Source: Lonicera japonica
Lineage: Eukaryota; Streptophyta; Magnoliopsida; Dipsacales; Caprifoliaceae
DNA length: 64,000 nt
Assembly: GCA_021464415.1 (NCBI GenBank)
Contig: CM038465.1
Location: 18,383,839-18,447,838 of the forward strand
Direction of reading: 5' to 3'
The translations under genes and the position numbers were made by a program. Below the pieces are notes generated by a model that saw only the letters and a program-made list of their open reading frames with translations, had not been told where the DNA came from and searched no databases. Positions 22,455-34,268 of the stretch are shown here, in pieces (position 1 is the stretch's first letter; every line of letters starts with the position of its first letter).

Positions 22455-22886
22455 CTAAGCTTCTTCCTCCTTTTCTCTCGCGCAGGCTCGAACGGGAAGA
22501 AAGCTTTTCCTCCTCATTGCCTGCCCTAGCACCGGCCTCACCCAATTGGGATCCCCATGCCCAAGTGCATTCATTAAAATCCTGAATGTCATATCCAAAT
22601 ACTCTTTGCCTCCAGTATCGTATAATTTACAACCCTTGCCACTCGAGAGCACAGCCGGAGTTCTAGCATAAGTTCCCACCAAAAACCTACTATTATCCTC
22701 CATCACCTTCTTACTCGATACCCCCAAAACTAATTTTTCCAAATTTGGTTCTTCCACATTAGCACAAGCAAGCACTCTCCGACCATTACATGGAATTGAA
22801 ACTGATCTAGTTCGAAGATTAGTTGAACGATGTAGATAACTCACTAGTGAAATGGTATTGTAGAGGATAAGTTTAAATGAACTCAT
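22455..22886 (-). pseudogene. 5' fragment of acetylornithine aminotransferase gene
   Basis: The 143-codon minus-strand frame begins with a Ser/Arg-rich organelle transit-type leader. It continues with VMEDNSRFLVGTYARTP, LSSGKGCKLYDTGGKEYLD and NALGHGDPNWVRPV, which matches the N-terminal part of plant acetylornithine aminotransferase (a PLP enzyme of arginine synthesis, class III aminotransferase). The usual SGIAVNALGHGD stretch is altered before NALGHGD, and similarity ends soon after it. The PLP-lysine region and the last three-quarters of the enzyme are absent, and the tail (RACAREKEEEA) is unrelated. The family normally has 400-plus residues, so this is a non-functional fragment. An LTR element inserted six bases upstream of its ATG. 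It may have been carried here by a transposon whose arms lie at 20.7 and 33.5 kb. Confidence 0.78.
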
Positions 22887-22892
22887 ATTTCT

Positions 22893-23668
22893 TGATATGA
22901 TCCGGTCTAACTCCAGTTTTTATTCAACTATGGTGGTTCATGGCATTCTAAATGATGATCTACACATAATAAATTACAAGGATAGAGTATGAAAATTCAA
23001 AAGGAATTCTATAAAATTCCACATGCTAGATGCAAGAAGCTTAAACGATGATTATGCATTCCATGGGGTTCCTAAAGATTGGGCGTGGAATTTCAAGAGA
23101 TTAAAACTGCAAGAAGGCCATTGGAATAATCTAGAAGATATTAATTTAAGTTGTTTTTAAATTAATATGCCTTTTTGAGTCTCATTATTCAATTATGAAT
23201 TAGATTAGTAGTTTCCTTTTTGAATAAATTTTTATATTATTTTTATTATTAATTTTCTTATTGTATTAGGATTATTCTAGAAGTTATTTTTCCTTTTTCT
23301 AAATATGAAGTACTCTCCTTTTTGAATTAGGATTAAGGCTTTGTTTACTCCTATTTAAAGGAGGCACATTATTGTTTTATTATTAATAGTTTTGATGATT
23401 AATTAAATTGAGAGTTTTCTCTTTGTGTTCTCTAAGAGCATGTTGAACATGTTGAATTGATTAATTCAGTTGTTCTTGACTTATCAATCTAGCAACCACA
23501 CTAGATTGTGGCGTCATTCATTATACCGATGTTCGCGCTTCTTTAAACGTTGGGTTGAAGTTTTCACCTTCCATCTTTTTGATGTATTCCAAGGTTCTTG
23601 CTACATTCGTAGTTCATGGGTTGAGGATCTATTAGCCTAGCTAGGAAAGACGATTCGGATTCGCGTCA
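22893..23668 (+). repeat. 5' LTR of the outer element
   Basis: 776 bp, TG...CA ends. It contains 'ttcaactatggtggttcatg', the same text as 32492 onward. It gives the unoccupied target sequence (tttttattcaactatgg) for the inner element's insertion in the other LTR. Confidence 0.93.
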
Positions 23669-24291
23669 TTGGTATCAGAAGGATCGCGTCATTGGTATCA
23701 GAGGAAACTTTTCTATCCAGGTTTTCTATCTTAATTTCTTGTTCTTTCAATTTCATAGTAGATTCTTGAAACCCTAGTTCTTTACTCTTGTGAATCTTTT
23801 TCAAAATTTCTGTTAGCGTTTATAGATTCTAAAAAAATAAAATAAAATAAAATCGCATGAACAGTAATCGTGACAATAATCATGAACATTGCGCGTGAAT
23901 AGTAACGATGAACAGTAATCGTGAACATTGCGCGTGAACAGTGCACGTGAATAGTATTTTATGGAATTTTTATTTTTTTTTAAGATTTTCTTTGTTGGAA
24001 GAACCCTATAAAGCTTGTTAAATTCATTGTTAGGGTTTTATATTCTATTTGTTGATCGATAAATTCTTGTATCCTAGCATTCGATTTGAATTCATTCTTG
24101 CTAGAGTTGTGATTTTTAGTTAAGCCCATTGTTAAAACCCTAGAAATTGTTGATTCATCATTAGAGTTTGATTTCATTGATTTAGCCAATTGTTAAGGTT
24201 TGAAATTCATTGCTTTTTTTTTGTTTGAAACTCCGCTTTGCATACTCTAGCAATTCTAGAAATTCGTTTGACTCATTAATATTGCTAGAAT

Positions 24292-25548
24292 TTGGTTTCT
24301 TTAATCTTTGGTATTACATTGTTGAACGCGTCTAAATCTAATTGTTGGGTTTGCGATTGGTTGTTGAAGACTTGTGATATTCATATTATTCAACTTGTTT
24401 TGGGGTTCCAAAGAGAATATTGTGAGTATATCAATATTTTGAGCAATAAATACAAGAAAAAAATAAATCATAATGACATCAATCAAGCGAAACACGAAAG
24501 GGAGTGTGGTGAGAATTATCTTTATTGCACTAATCTTTGTTTTGCAGTAAGTATGTCTTGTCTAAACTTTGAATATGGAGAAAGGTGGCTTCAAGAGGAG
24601 ATTAAACGCGATAGTGTGCGATTAACACAATTAGATATTAAACGGCGCATGCGGTTGAATAAGGCTCTTAAAGAGAAATTGAAAAGCCAGCCTCGTAAAG
24701 TTAAATTTGAAGATGAATGGGATTCGGGTGTTACTAATAGAAGACATGGTGGTGAGGTTGGAGAAAGTCGGGTTCGAGACAATAATATGGGTAGTATCAA
24801 GAAGAAAACTCCTTTGAATGATCCCCAAGAATGGCTCAAATTGGGGAAGATGATGGAGGCTTATCTTGAATTCCATATGAGGGGCAGGGAAGAGCCAAGT
24901 CCAAATGCATCCTCTTGCGAACCAAATCAATTGAAAGAAGAAGAGAAACAAGCCATATCTAAGCCGCCATTGCAGAATAAGCCGAAAACCGATGAGATTG
25001 AGGAAATTGAAGTGACGGCTGAAGAAGGCAAGTTGTGGGTTTAAGGTGTAGTTCCAAGTTTACAAGAAGTAGAAGACGAAGAAGTTATAGTGCAAGTTAA
25101 AGAGAATTACATCGAGGAAAGCCGATTGATTCCAGTTGAGGGACGAGTAGACAAGCAAGAGACTTCAACTATTGTTACTCTAGTTCCATTGCCACCTAAG
25201 CAAGCTCATGAAGATCAAATGAAATTACAAAAGGAAAGTATGTTCAAAGTTGATGAAGTGGAGTATGTAGACTTCATTGGAGTGGACAAGTACGATTTTC
25301 ATCTGAATCATCAGCCGCGAAGTTTCTTCAATGAATTATGGAGGATCGAGTTGAAGCATCATCTCAAGTTCGATGAATTTTGTTTGTCAAAGAAGGCCAA
25401 GCAGCAAACTAGTAGATGTGGGTTAAATCAAACAATGCTTAGCCAAGATTCGAGAACGAATCTTCTTGAAGAAGAGGGGTATGATATGATCCGGTCTAGC
25501 TCTGGTTTATATTCTGATATGAACTGCAATCGTATTCTATCCAAGTAA
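24292..25548 (+). pseudogene. Degenerate gag/pol remnants of the outer element
   Basis: Two open stretches (24292-25044 and 25090-25548) in the interior of the outer element. The first has a basic, Glu/Lys-rich region and a gag-like phrase NNMGSIKKKTPLNDPQEWLK, resembling the inner element's gag (NGIKMKIPSFKRKNDPEAYLEW). The second contains LVPLPPKQAHEDQMKLQ, resembling the inner element's LAPLPPQQAYADQLKLQ, and ends with DSRTNLLEEEGYD running into the LTR, like the C-terminus of the inner pol. No protease, RT, RNase H or integrase remains. It is therefore a shrunken relative of the inner Ty3/gypsy family and not a host gene. Confidence 0.7.
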
Positions 25549-26203
25549 GATTGATCCGCAACCCTTAGCGTATGGAGACGCAAGAACCTTGGAATCACAC
25601 AAATTAATGGAGGTGGAACCTCGACCTAATCTCGAAAGCGAGAAAGAACCTTGGTATGTCGAAGACAAACAATCAATCGATGGGTTAATTGATTGCTATG
25701 TCGAAGAACAACAAGAACCCTAATTCTAGCTGTTCGAGACGTTCTTAGAACGCAAGAGGTGAAAACACTCGAAATTTAATTAATCAAAGCTGCTCAAATA
25801 ATAGCGTTAACTTCTTTAAATAGGAGTAATTAAACCTACTAAGTCTAGGAAAATAAACAAAACGAAATTAATGGGTTTTCCACATAATTTGGGCCCAAAC
25901 AAAGTTAAACATAAATTAAACTTAAAATAAACAAAGCCTAGCCCAGCCCATTTATCTAATACATGTTTTTAATCTCTTGGGCTGCTATTTTGAACATCTT
26001 CAATTGGGCCTTTAAGCAATGTCTTCCATTCTTAAGCCCGATCCCCTTCAATGCTCATCCTCATCATCTTTTGGACCATGGTCATAAGTACCTCCTGGAT
26101 CTTTTTGGCTCTAGCTCGAGTGATTGGGCCACTTGGAACCTGGATGGGATCGACATAGCTTTCACTCCATGATCCAGCGTCAGTGCTATCCTTGGGCTCA
26201 TCA
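25515..26203 (-). repeat. 3' LTR of the inner gypsy element
   Basis: 689 bp. On the plus strand it runs from TGATATGAACTGC to GGGCTCATCA. It includes the last ~170 bp of the pol reading frame. Confidence 0.93.
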
Positions 26204-29200
26204 TTCCCCTCCTCTTGAAAAGGAATTGTCCTCAATTCGTCACCTGCACTAAACGGACTTAGATCAACAACATTAAATGTAGCACTCACATTATACTCAC
26301 CTGAAAGATCAAGTTTGTATGCATTGTCATTGATCCTTTGCACAACTTGAAATGGTCCATCTCCTCTCGGTAACAACTTAGAATGCCTTTGAGCTGGAAA
26401 GCGTTCCTTTTCTCAAGTGCAACCAAACCCAATCTCTTGGTTCGAAGACCACTTTTTTCCTTCCTTTGTTTGCTTCTTACAAATACTGCTCAGTTCTTCT
26501 TTCAATGTTTTGCCTGCCCTAACAAACTCAGCTTTCTTCCTGCCATCTAGGTTAACATGCTCAACAGGTAATGGCAATAAATCCAAAGGAGCTAAAGGAT
26601 TAAAACCATACATAATCTCAAAAGGAGAAAACTTAGATGCATAATGAACAGATCGATTATATGCAAACTCAACATGAGGCAAACACTCTTCCCACTCTTT
26701 CAAGTTCTTCTTAATTATGGCACGCAACAAAGTGGATAAAGTTCTATTTACTACTTCTGTTTGACCATCAGTTTGGGGATGACATGTAGTAGAAAACAAT
26801 AATTTAGTACCCAATTTTCCCCACAAAGTCTTCCAAAAGTAGCTCAAAAACTTTGCATCCTTATCAAAAACAATGGTTCTAGGCATGCCATGCAATCGCA
26901 TAATTTCTTTGATGAATAAATTAGCAATTCGTGGTGCATCATCAGTTTTATTACAAGTAATAAAATGAGCCATTTTAGAAAATCTATCAACCACCACGAA
27001 AATAAAATCATTCCCATGTTTAGTCCTAGGCAAACCCAACACAAAATCCATAGAAATGTCAACCCAAGGGTCACTAGGAATGGGCAATGGAGTATATATA
27101 CCATGGGGGTTTAACTTAGACTTTGCTTTCTTATAAGTAACACATCTCTCACAGATTCTTTCAAGATCTCTTTTCATGTGAGGCCAAAAGAAGTGTTCTT
27201 GCAATACTCCTAAGGTCTTAGTTATACCAAAGTCCCCCATTAGACTCTCACCATGAGCCTCTTTCACAAGCAACTCATGCAATGAACATTTAGGCACACA
27301 AAGTTTGTTTTCACGCATTAAGAACCCATCATGCCTAAAATACTTATCAAACGCCACTTTCTCACATGCATTAAAGATATCTCTAAAATCAGCATCATCA
27401 TAATACAATTCCTTGATGTATTCAAATCCAAGCAACTTAGCATCTAAAGTAGCAATTAAAGCATACCTGCGCGGTAAAGCCTCTGCTACAACATTTTCCT
27501 TACCCTGCTTGTACTTGATCACATACGAAAAAGTCTCTATGAACTCTACCCATTTGGCATGGTGCTTGTTCAACCTTTGCTGTCCTTTCAAGTGCTTCAA
27601 CGATTCATGATCTGTGTGAATCACGAACTCCTTCGGCCACAGATAGTGCTGCTATGTATCCAATGCTCTCACCAATGCATAAAGCTCCTTGTCGTAAGTA
27701 GGGTAATTTAAGGTCACCCCACCCAGCTTCTCACTAAAGTATGCTATTGGCTTCCCTTCCTGCATAAAAACAGCACAAATACCATTTCCTGAAGCATCGC
27801 ATTCAATTTCAAATGTCTTTGAAAAGTTAGGCAAAGATAACAAGGGGGCGTTACTTAGCTTGCTTTTTAGTAATTGGAATGCCTTCTCTTGTTCCTCTCC
27901 CCATTTGAACCCAACATTCTTCTTAATCACTTCAGTCAATGGCGCCGCAATCATGCTAAAATCCCTCACGAATCACCGATAAAAACTAGCAATCCCATAG
28001 AAACTCCGCACTTGTCCAACACTTGTAGGACTTTGCCATTCTTGAATAGCCTTCACCTTTTCTTCATCAACCTGAATACCTTGAGCACTCACAACAAAAC
28101 CAAGAAATACAAACTTATCCGTGCAAAAGGTGCACTTCTTCAGGTTAGCATATAACTTCTCCTTTCGCAAGACATCCAATACATATTTTAAATGAATTAT
28201 ATGGTCATCTAGACTCTTGCTATAAATTAAGATATCATCAAAATAGATCACAACGAATTTGCCAATGAATGATCTCAAAACATGGTTCATCAATCTCATG
28301 AAAAGTGCTAGGTGCATAGTTAAACCGAAAGGCATAACTAACCATTCATATAAACCATATTTTATTTTAAAAGTTGTTTTCCATTCATCTCCTTCTTTCA
28401 TCCTAATTTGATGGTATCCACTTTTCAAATCAGTTTTAGAGAATATACTAGACCCATGCAACTCACCAAGCATATCATCTAGACGTGGAATGGGATGACG
28501 ATACTTTACCGTGATATTATTAATTGCCTGGCAGTCCACGCACATTCTCCACGTCACGTCCTTTTTCGGCACTAGCAATACTGGCACCGCACATAGGCTC
28601 ATACTCTCTCTCACATACCCTTTATCTAGTAGCTCCGTCACTTGCCTTTGAAGTTCCTTCGTCTCCTCTGGATTACTCCTATAGGCTGGGCGGTTTGGAA
28701 TGGATGCTCCGGGTACGAAATCAATTTGGTGCTCTATTCCTCGAATAAGTTGTAAACCGCTTGGCGTATCCTCTGGAAAGACGTCACCAAAATCTTGCAA
28801 CAAAGATATAATGACACTAGGCAAAGAAGAAATAATTTTGCTAGTGTTCAAAAGCGCTTCTTTGTACACAAGTACAAGAAGTTGATTACAAATCATCGCT
28901 CTTTTCACTTCACTAGCTCTCGCATATAAATTCTTTTGCCTCCTCTCAAACTTACTCCCAATAGTCATTGATTTTTCCACTCTACTTTCTTTTTTCTCAA
29001 TTTCTTTTCTTTTTCTCTCACTCTCTTTCTTTTCATCACCACTCACTCTCTTTTTCTTTTCAGCTCTCCGTTGCTCCTCCTCATTTTGCAACTTCAACTG
29101 ATCAGCATAAGCTTGCTGTGGCGGTAAAGGTGCAAGAATGATTGTTCTCTTGTTCATCTCAAAGGAATATTTATTGGTGAAGCCGTCGTGTTTAACTCTT

Positions 29201-30774
29201 CTATCATATTGCCAAGGTCTCCCCAACAACATATGGCGGGCTTGCATGGGAACCACATCACAAAGCACCTAATCCTCATACTTCCTAATGCTAAAGGACA
29301 CCATAACCTGCTTGTTCACCCTCACTTCACCGCTATCATTCAACCGTTGCAGTTTATAAGGCCTTGGATGCGTAGTCGTGTGCAATGCTAGCTTCTCCAC
29401 CATTGTCGTGCTAGCCACATTAGTGCAACTACCTCCGTCTGTCACCAAGCTACACACCTTGCCTAGTACCAGGCACCTAATGTGAAAAATATTCTCGCGC
29501 TGCTCCTCATCCTCCCTTGCTTGCACACTAAGGGGTCTTCTTGCAACTAATAACTCGCCCTGGATGGTGCTCTCTTCTTCTTTGACCTCCTCTAATTGTG
29601 GCATAGCTTCAGTGCCTTCTTCTTCCGTCTCGTATTCCCCATTATCTAGAAGCATCATCACTCGCTTGTTCGGACATTGAGTGGCAATGTGGCCTCTCCC
29701 TTGACACTTCCAACAAATTATGTCTCGATTTTGAGTTGTAGGGGTATTAGTGGTGTTAGGGGCTGCTTTGGCTTGGCTTCCACTAGGAGCTTCCAATTTT
29801 GAATCAGTTTTCGGTTTTGGAGTGGTTGCTTTGTCATCCTTCTTCCACGGACTTTATTTCCATGGAGTAGAATAAGAACTTTGGTTTGGCTTAAAGCTAC
29901 CCATCTTCTTGAGCTACCTCCCTATTTTAATTGCCGCGTGCACAATATCTTCAATCTCAACATAGCTCTGCAACTTAACCGCATTGGCAATTTTCCGATT
30001 TAACCTGCTCAAGAACCGCGCCATGGTAGCTTCTCTATTCTCGTCAACCTTGGCCTGAATCATGGCCACTTCTATCTCCTTGTAGTACTCATCAACACTA
30101 CGATTTCCCTGTATAAGCCCCTGCAATTTATGGTACAATTCTTGATAATAATGATCGGGTACAAATCGCTTCTTCATCAGCCGCTTCATCTCTTCTCATG
30201 TCTCAACGGGCCCTTCATCACTACGCCTTCACTCTGTCATCAAGCGATCCCACCAAACAAGTGCATAATCTGAAAATTCAATATTTGCCAATTTTACCTT
30301 CTTGAACTCGGAGTAATTATGACAAGCAAACACCAACTCTACTTTCTTAACCCATTCAAGATAGGCCTCGGGGTCATTCTTCCTTTTAAAGGATGGAATC
30401 TTCATTTTGATCCCATTCATGTTGTCATCCTCCCGATTGGTTCCTCTACCAAATCGCCTACCATTCCGTCGGTTAGCGGTTATCGAATCAACGTCACTAT
30501 CCCTGTCATCAAAACTATCTCGGTAATAGTTATCAAGATCTTTCTCAGCCCTCCTTTCTCTAGGCTGCATTCTACCAGTTCTTTGGGCACTACGTGATTT
30601 GCCAGATTGTTCATTTTAAGTGTTCTCAACTCTATCCACTTTCACCCGCATTCGTTTTAATTCATCACTAATTTCATCTACTTGCTCTTTAAATCCACCC
30701 AACTCCTCTCTCATCATATTTTGTAAAGTACTCGTCATGGCTTCTTGGAACAACTTAGGATCGAAATTTGACAT
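26032..30774 (-). pseudogene. gag-pol polyprotein of the inner gypsy element, inactivated
   Basis: Reads from 30774 down to 26032, about 1580 codons in one gag-pol frame. Visible in order: gag core (KMKIPSFKRKNDPEAYLEW, near 30400); zinc knuckle CWKCQGRGHIATQC (29662-29718); protease VTDGGSC (about 29431-29445, where the catalytic motif is D-G-G); RT with YFDD (28234-28245); RNase H (CDASGNG, near 27800); integrase with a DDE-type core ([23 protein letters not shown]); and a C-terminal LLPRGDGPFQV region. Breaks: in-frame stops near 30617, 30223, 30193, 29911, 29852, 29268, 27972 and 27651, and a frameshift near 26450. In the integrase zinc-binding region a His and a Cys look replaced (GDFG, CVTY). 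It cannot make an active polyprotein as it stands. Confidence 0.93.
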
Positions 30775-31781
30775 ATTGCTGCAAAACAGATATTAACACA
30801 ATATAAAGAAATAAAAATTTCCACACTGCACTCCCTTACGTGTTTCACTCAGAATATGTCACTCTGATTTTACCGCTCGTGTTTAGCTCTCAAAAGTAAT
30901 GATATACCTCTCAAGTTTCACCTTTTGGAACTTTCAAGCAAATCGAAAAGCCAGAACCTTCGTCTTGGTTCCCAAACAGACCAATCACAATCCAAACAGA
31001 TCAATTGTATATTAGGACAAGTATGTTTTCACCAAGAACTCAATAAACAGGAATCCCAATGAATTATGAACATGATACGAAGCGAAAAATCGAGAAAAAA
31101 CTGAGCGAAAATTCAGTCTCGTAGAAACAGGATTTTTGGAATCCTTGGACCCTATAAAACCCAAATCTAAAAAGAAATAATTGTGAATTTTGGGATTTTT
31201 TTTTCTGGGTGTCTTGACTTCTACTTTAATCCGGTGTAGTCAAAAATTCCAGAATTCGAAATTTTAGCAGAAAAATATGCACGATCTAAAATCGACAATT
31301 AAAGGAATTCGCAATCAAAACCAGTACTGTATATATGCAGCAATCAGAATTAATTAACCATGACAGTCGAAAGTCAATAACTAGGGTTTATACGCGTAAT
31401 CGAAATTCAATAGAAATCGAAACTCAACAGCAATTGAATCTTAGCAAACTAGGATTTTACGCAACAGTCAAAATTTATTAACCCTCACAATCGAGATTTT
31501 GATTAACCCTAGCAATTGCAGTATTAACAATCAAGAGAAGATTCGAAAAGCACTTAGCAAGAACAGATTCACAGATTAATTATCAATCAAGAATAGGTTC
31601 AAAATTTACTCAGCATAATAGATTTGATAATTATATAGCAAAAGCATAATCGATTTTTTTTTCACAATCGAAAATAACAACCCTAGTTTTAAGAAGATAC
31701 AAATAAAGCAGTCTACGAATTTAACAAAACAGAAACAAACAAAAGATAAAACCTGGATAGAAAATTCACTCTTATACCAAC

Positions 31782-32486
31782 TGATGTGAACTGCAATCGT
31801 ATTCTATCCAAGTAAAATGGATCCGCAACCCTTAGCGTATGAAGACGCAATAACCTTGGAATCACGCGAATTAATGGAGGTGGAACCTCGACCCAATCCC
31901 GATAGCGAGAAAGAACCTTGGTATAGTCGAAAACAAACAATCAATCGATGGGTTAATTGATTGCTAAGTCGAAGAACAACAAGAACCCTAATTCTATATG
32001 TTCGAGACGTTTTTAGAACACAAGAGGTGAAAACACTCAAAATTTAATTAATCAAAGCTGCTCAAACAATAGCGTTAGCTCCTTTAAATAGGAGTAATTA
32101 AACCTACTAGGTCTACGAAAATAAACAAAACGAAATTAATGGGGTTTCCACATAATTTGGGCCCAAACAAAGTTAAACATAAATTAAACTTAAAAAAAAC
32201 AAAGCCTAGCCCAGCCCATTTATCTAATACATGTTTTTAATCTCTTGGGCTGCTATTTTGAACATCTTCAATTGGGCCTTTAAGCAATGTCTTCCATTCT
32301 TGAGCCCGATCCCCTTCAATGCTCCTCCATGCTTCAGCTTTGCTCATCATCTCTTGGACCATGGTCATAAGTACTTCCTTGATCTTCTTGACTCTAGCTC
32401 GAGTGATTGGGCCACTTGGAACCCGGATGGGATCGGCATAGCCTTCACACCATGATCCAGCGTCAGTGCTATCCTTGGGCTCATCA
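31782..32486 (-). repeat. 5' LTR of the inner gypsy element
   Basis: 705 bp. It has the same TG...CA ends as the other LTR and 18 extra bases (ctccatgcttcagctttg), about 160 bp from the right edge of the LTR. Confidence 0.93.
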
Positions 32487-33232
32487 TATTCAACTATGGT
32501 GGTTCATGGCATTCTAAATGATGATCCACACATGATGAATTACAAGGATAGAGCATGAGAATTCAAAAAGAATTTCCATAGAATTTTACATGTTAGATGC
32601 AAGAAGCTTAAACGATGATTATGCATTCCATGGGGTTCCTAAAGATTGGGCGTGGAAGTTCAAGAGGTTAAAATCACAAGGAGGCCATTGGAATAATCTA
32701 GAAGATATTAATTTAAGTTATTTTTAAATTAATATGGCTTCTTGAGTCGCATTATTCAATTAGGAATTAGATTAGTATATTCCTTTTTCTATAAGTTTCC
32801 ATATTATTTTTATTATTAATTTCCTTATGTATTAGGATATTCTAGAAGTTATTTTCCTTTTTCTAAGTAGGAAGTACTCTCCTTTTTGAATTAGGATTAA
32901 GGCTTTGTTTGCTCCTATTTAAAGGAGGCACATTATTGTTTTATTATTAATAGTTTTGATGATTAATTAAATTGAGAGTTTTCTCTTTGTGTTCTCTAAG
33001 AGCATGTTGAACATGTTGAATTGATTAATTCAATTGTTCTTAACTTATCAATCTAGCAATCACACTAGATTGTGGCGTCATTCATTATACCGAGGTTCGC
33101 GCTTTTTGCAGCGTTCGGTTGAGGTTTTTGCCTTCCATCTTTTCGACGTATTCCAAGGTTCTTGCTACGTTCGTAGTTCAAGGGTTGAGGATCCATTCGC
33201 CTGGCTAGGAAAGACAATCCGGATTCGCGTCA
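32487..33232 (+). repeat. Main part of the 3' LTR of the outer element
   Basis: Continues the 33-bp LTR start stranded at 25482-25514 on the other side of the inner element. It matches 22915-23668 closely and ends TTCGCGTCA. The 77-codon frame at 33034-33267 crosses the LTR edge and is not a gene. Confidence 0.92.
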
Positions 33233-33467
33233 TTTCTTTTAGGATTTCAATAACTAGTCTGTCGTAGAACGGTGGGGACCAACCTTTGTTGCAAATCCTA
33301 TAATAACAAGCACAATGTGAACACAAATCAAGCAACTTGGTTACATACATGATTTAATTGTGTTGGGTTAAAAATGCCACTTTTTATAGCTTTTTTACAT
33401 TATGCAAAAAAATTGGTTTGCAACGTGTTCAAAATTTTCTCTGAAAATTGCCAAAGCTAAAAAACAC

Positions 33468-33553
33468 TACCCCTTAAGCGATTTTAAAGCAATCCCATTT
33501 TCTTAAATAAGTTTAGAACTCCCTTATTTTACTAATTACGTTTGGAAAAAGGT
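33468..33553 (-). repeat. Right arm of the 12.8 kb-spaced inverted repeat
   Basis: The reverse complement of about 20672-20765. The sequence inward of both arms has related phrases (aaaacgccacc / aaaaatgccac), suggesting the same terminal family on both sides. Confidence 0.6.
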
Positions 33554-33919
33554 TAGATAAAATAAAATAAAATAAAATAAAAATAAAAATAAAACTCCCC
33601 TCAATCAGTCACGCACTCCCGCTAAAGTTGTACCTTTCTCTTTTTCTTATGCTTGGTTTACACACTAAAGTCTTACAACTATGCCTCAAAGTCAAAAGTC
33701 TGTACCGTAAAGTGAGGAGTAATCTCATGACATTTTCTAGCTAGAGAGACTTTAGAGTAAGAGCATATTCTATGGAGATGCTAACTTTTTACTCTTATTT
33801 GTTTTCGGTGGTGTCTTAGTCAATTTTCACGCATTTCGGTTAATTTTCTTTGGTATCTTAAACTACACTTACTTCTAAACACATAATGTTTTTGCAACCT
33901 CTAAGATTCGAAAGAATAA

Positions 33920-34268
33920 TTAGCTAAAATGACACTTAAAGTTTGATCCGAATCCCTCGCTTGTCCCTAAAGTTCAATTTTCAGCTTAAAGATCCTTAAA
34001 GTTTCCCTCACTCGTCCAAAATTGGACACACCGATAAAAAGATGCATGGAAAGCGTGTGTGATTATCACAAACCACTCTTTTAAGAGGTATTTTTGGATG
34101 CTTCAACTGAAATTAGAAATTTTAAGGATGCTTCAACCAAAATTTGAAACTTTAAGGATGATTATACCAAAATTAGAAACTTTAAGGATGTTTCAACCGA
34201 AAATTAAACTTTAGGTACGAGCAAGAGATTTGAGTGAAACTTTAGGGGTCATGTTTGCTAATTACCTG
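33920..34268. mobile_element. MITE related to the one in TNL1 intron 3
   Basis: The ends are inverted copies: aattagctaaaatgacactt on the left and, reverse-complemented from the right, aattagcaaacatgacccct. Three ~30-bp repeats (aaactttaaggatgcttcaa) lie on the right side, in the opposite orientation to those at 15200-15355. The sequence AATTAGC is part of both ends. Confidence 0.65.

Larger units (their letters stand above)
25515..32486 (-). mobile_element. Ty3/gypsy retrotransposon, chromovirus-like (inner element of the nest)
   Basis: LTRs are 25515-26203 (3' LTR) and 31782-32486 (5' LTR), with coding on the minus strand. The target duplication TATTC (25510-25514, 32487-32491) is exact, and the outer element's other LTR shows the unoccupied site. 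The primer site next to the 5' LTR reads TTGGTATAAGAG, one base off the usual tRNA-Met type. The polypurine tract next to the 3' LTR reads AAGAGGAGGGGAA. Domain order gag-protease-RT-RNase H-integrase places it in Ty3/gypsy. The coding region runs about 170 bp into the 3' LTR, as in the plant CRM-type chromoviruses. The LTRs differ by scattered substitutions and an 18-bp indel, so the insertion is not recent. Confidence 0.95.
22893..33232 (+). mobile_element. Non-autonomous LTR retrotransposon (outer element of the nest)
   Basis: The 5' LTR is 22893-23668. The 3' LTR is 25482-25514 plus 32487-33232, split by the inner element. Both begin TGATATGATCCGG and end TTCGCGTCA. The 5-bp target duplication TTTCT is exact (22888-22892, 33233-33237). 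A tRNA-Met-type primer site TTGGTATCAGA starts at 23669, and a short duplication repeats it 24 bp on. A polypurine tract (gaagaagagggg) lies just before 25482. Without the inner insertion the element is about 3.36 kb with a 1.8 kb interior, too short for gag-pol. It is a deletion derivative that would need enzymes in trans. Confidence 0.93.

Noticed and set aside
24301..24951. Minus-strand frames opposite the gag-like remnant
   Set aside because: Shadows of the plus-strand open stretch with no recognisable domain.
26417..30597. Several plus-strand frames over the gypsy element
   Set aside because: Antisense to gag-pol, with no similarity of their own.
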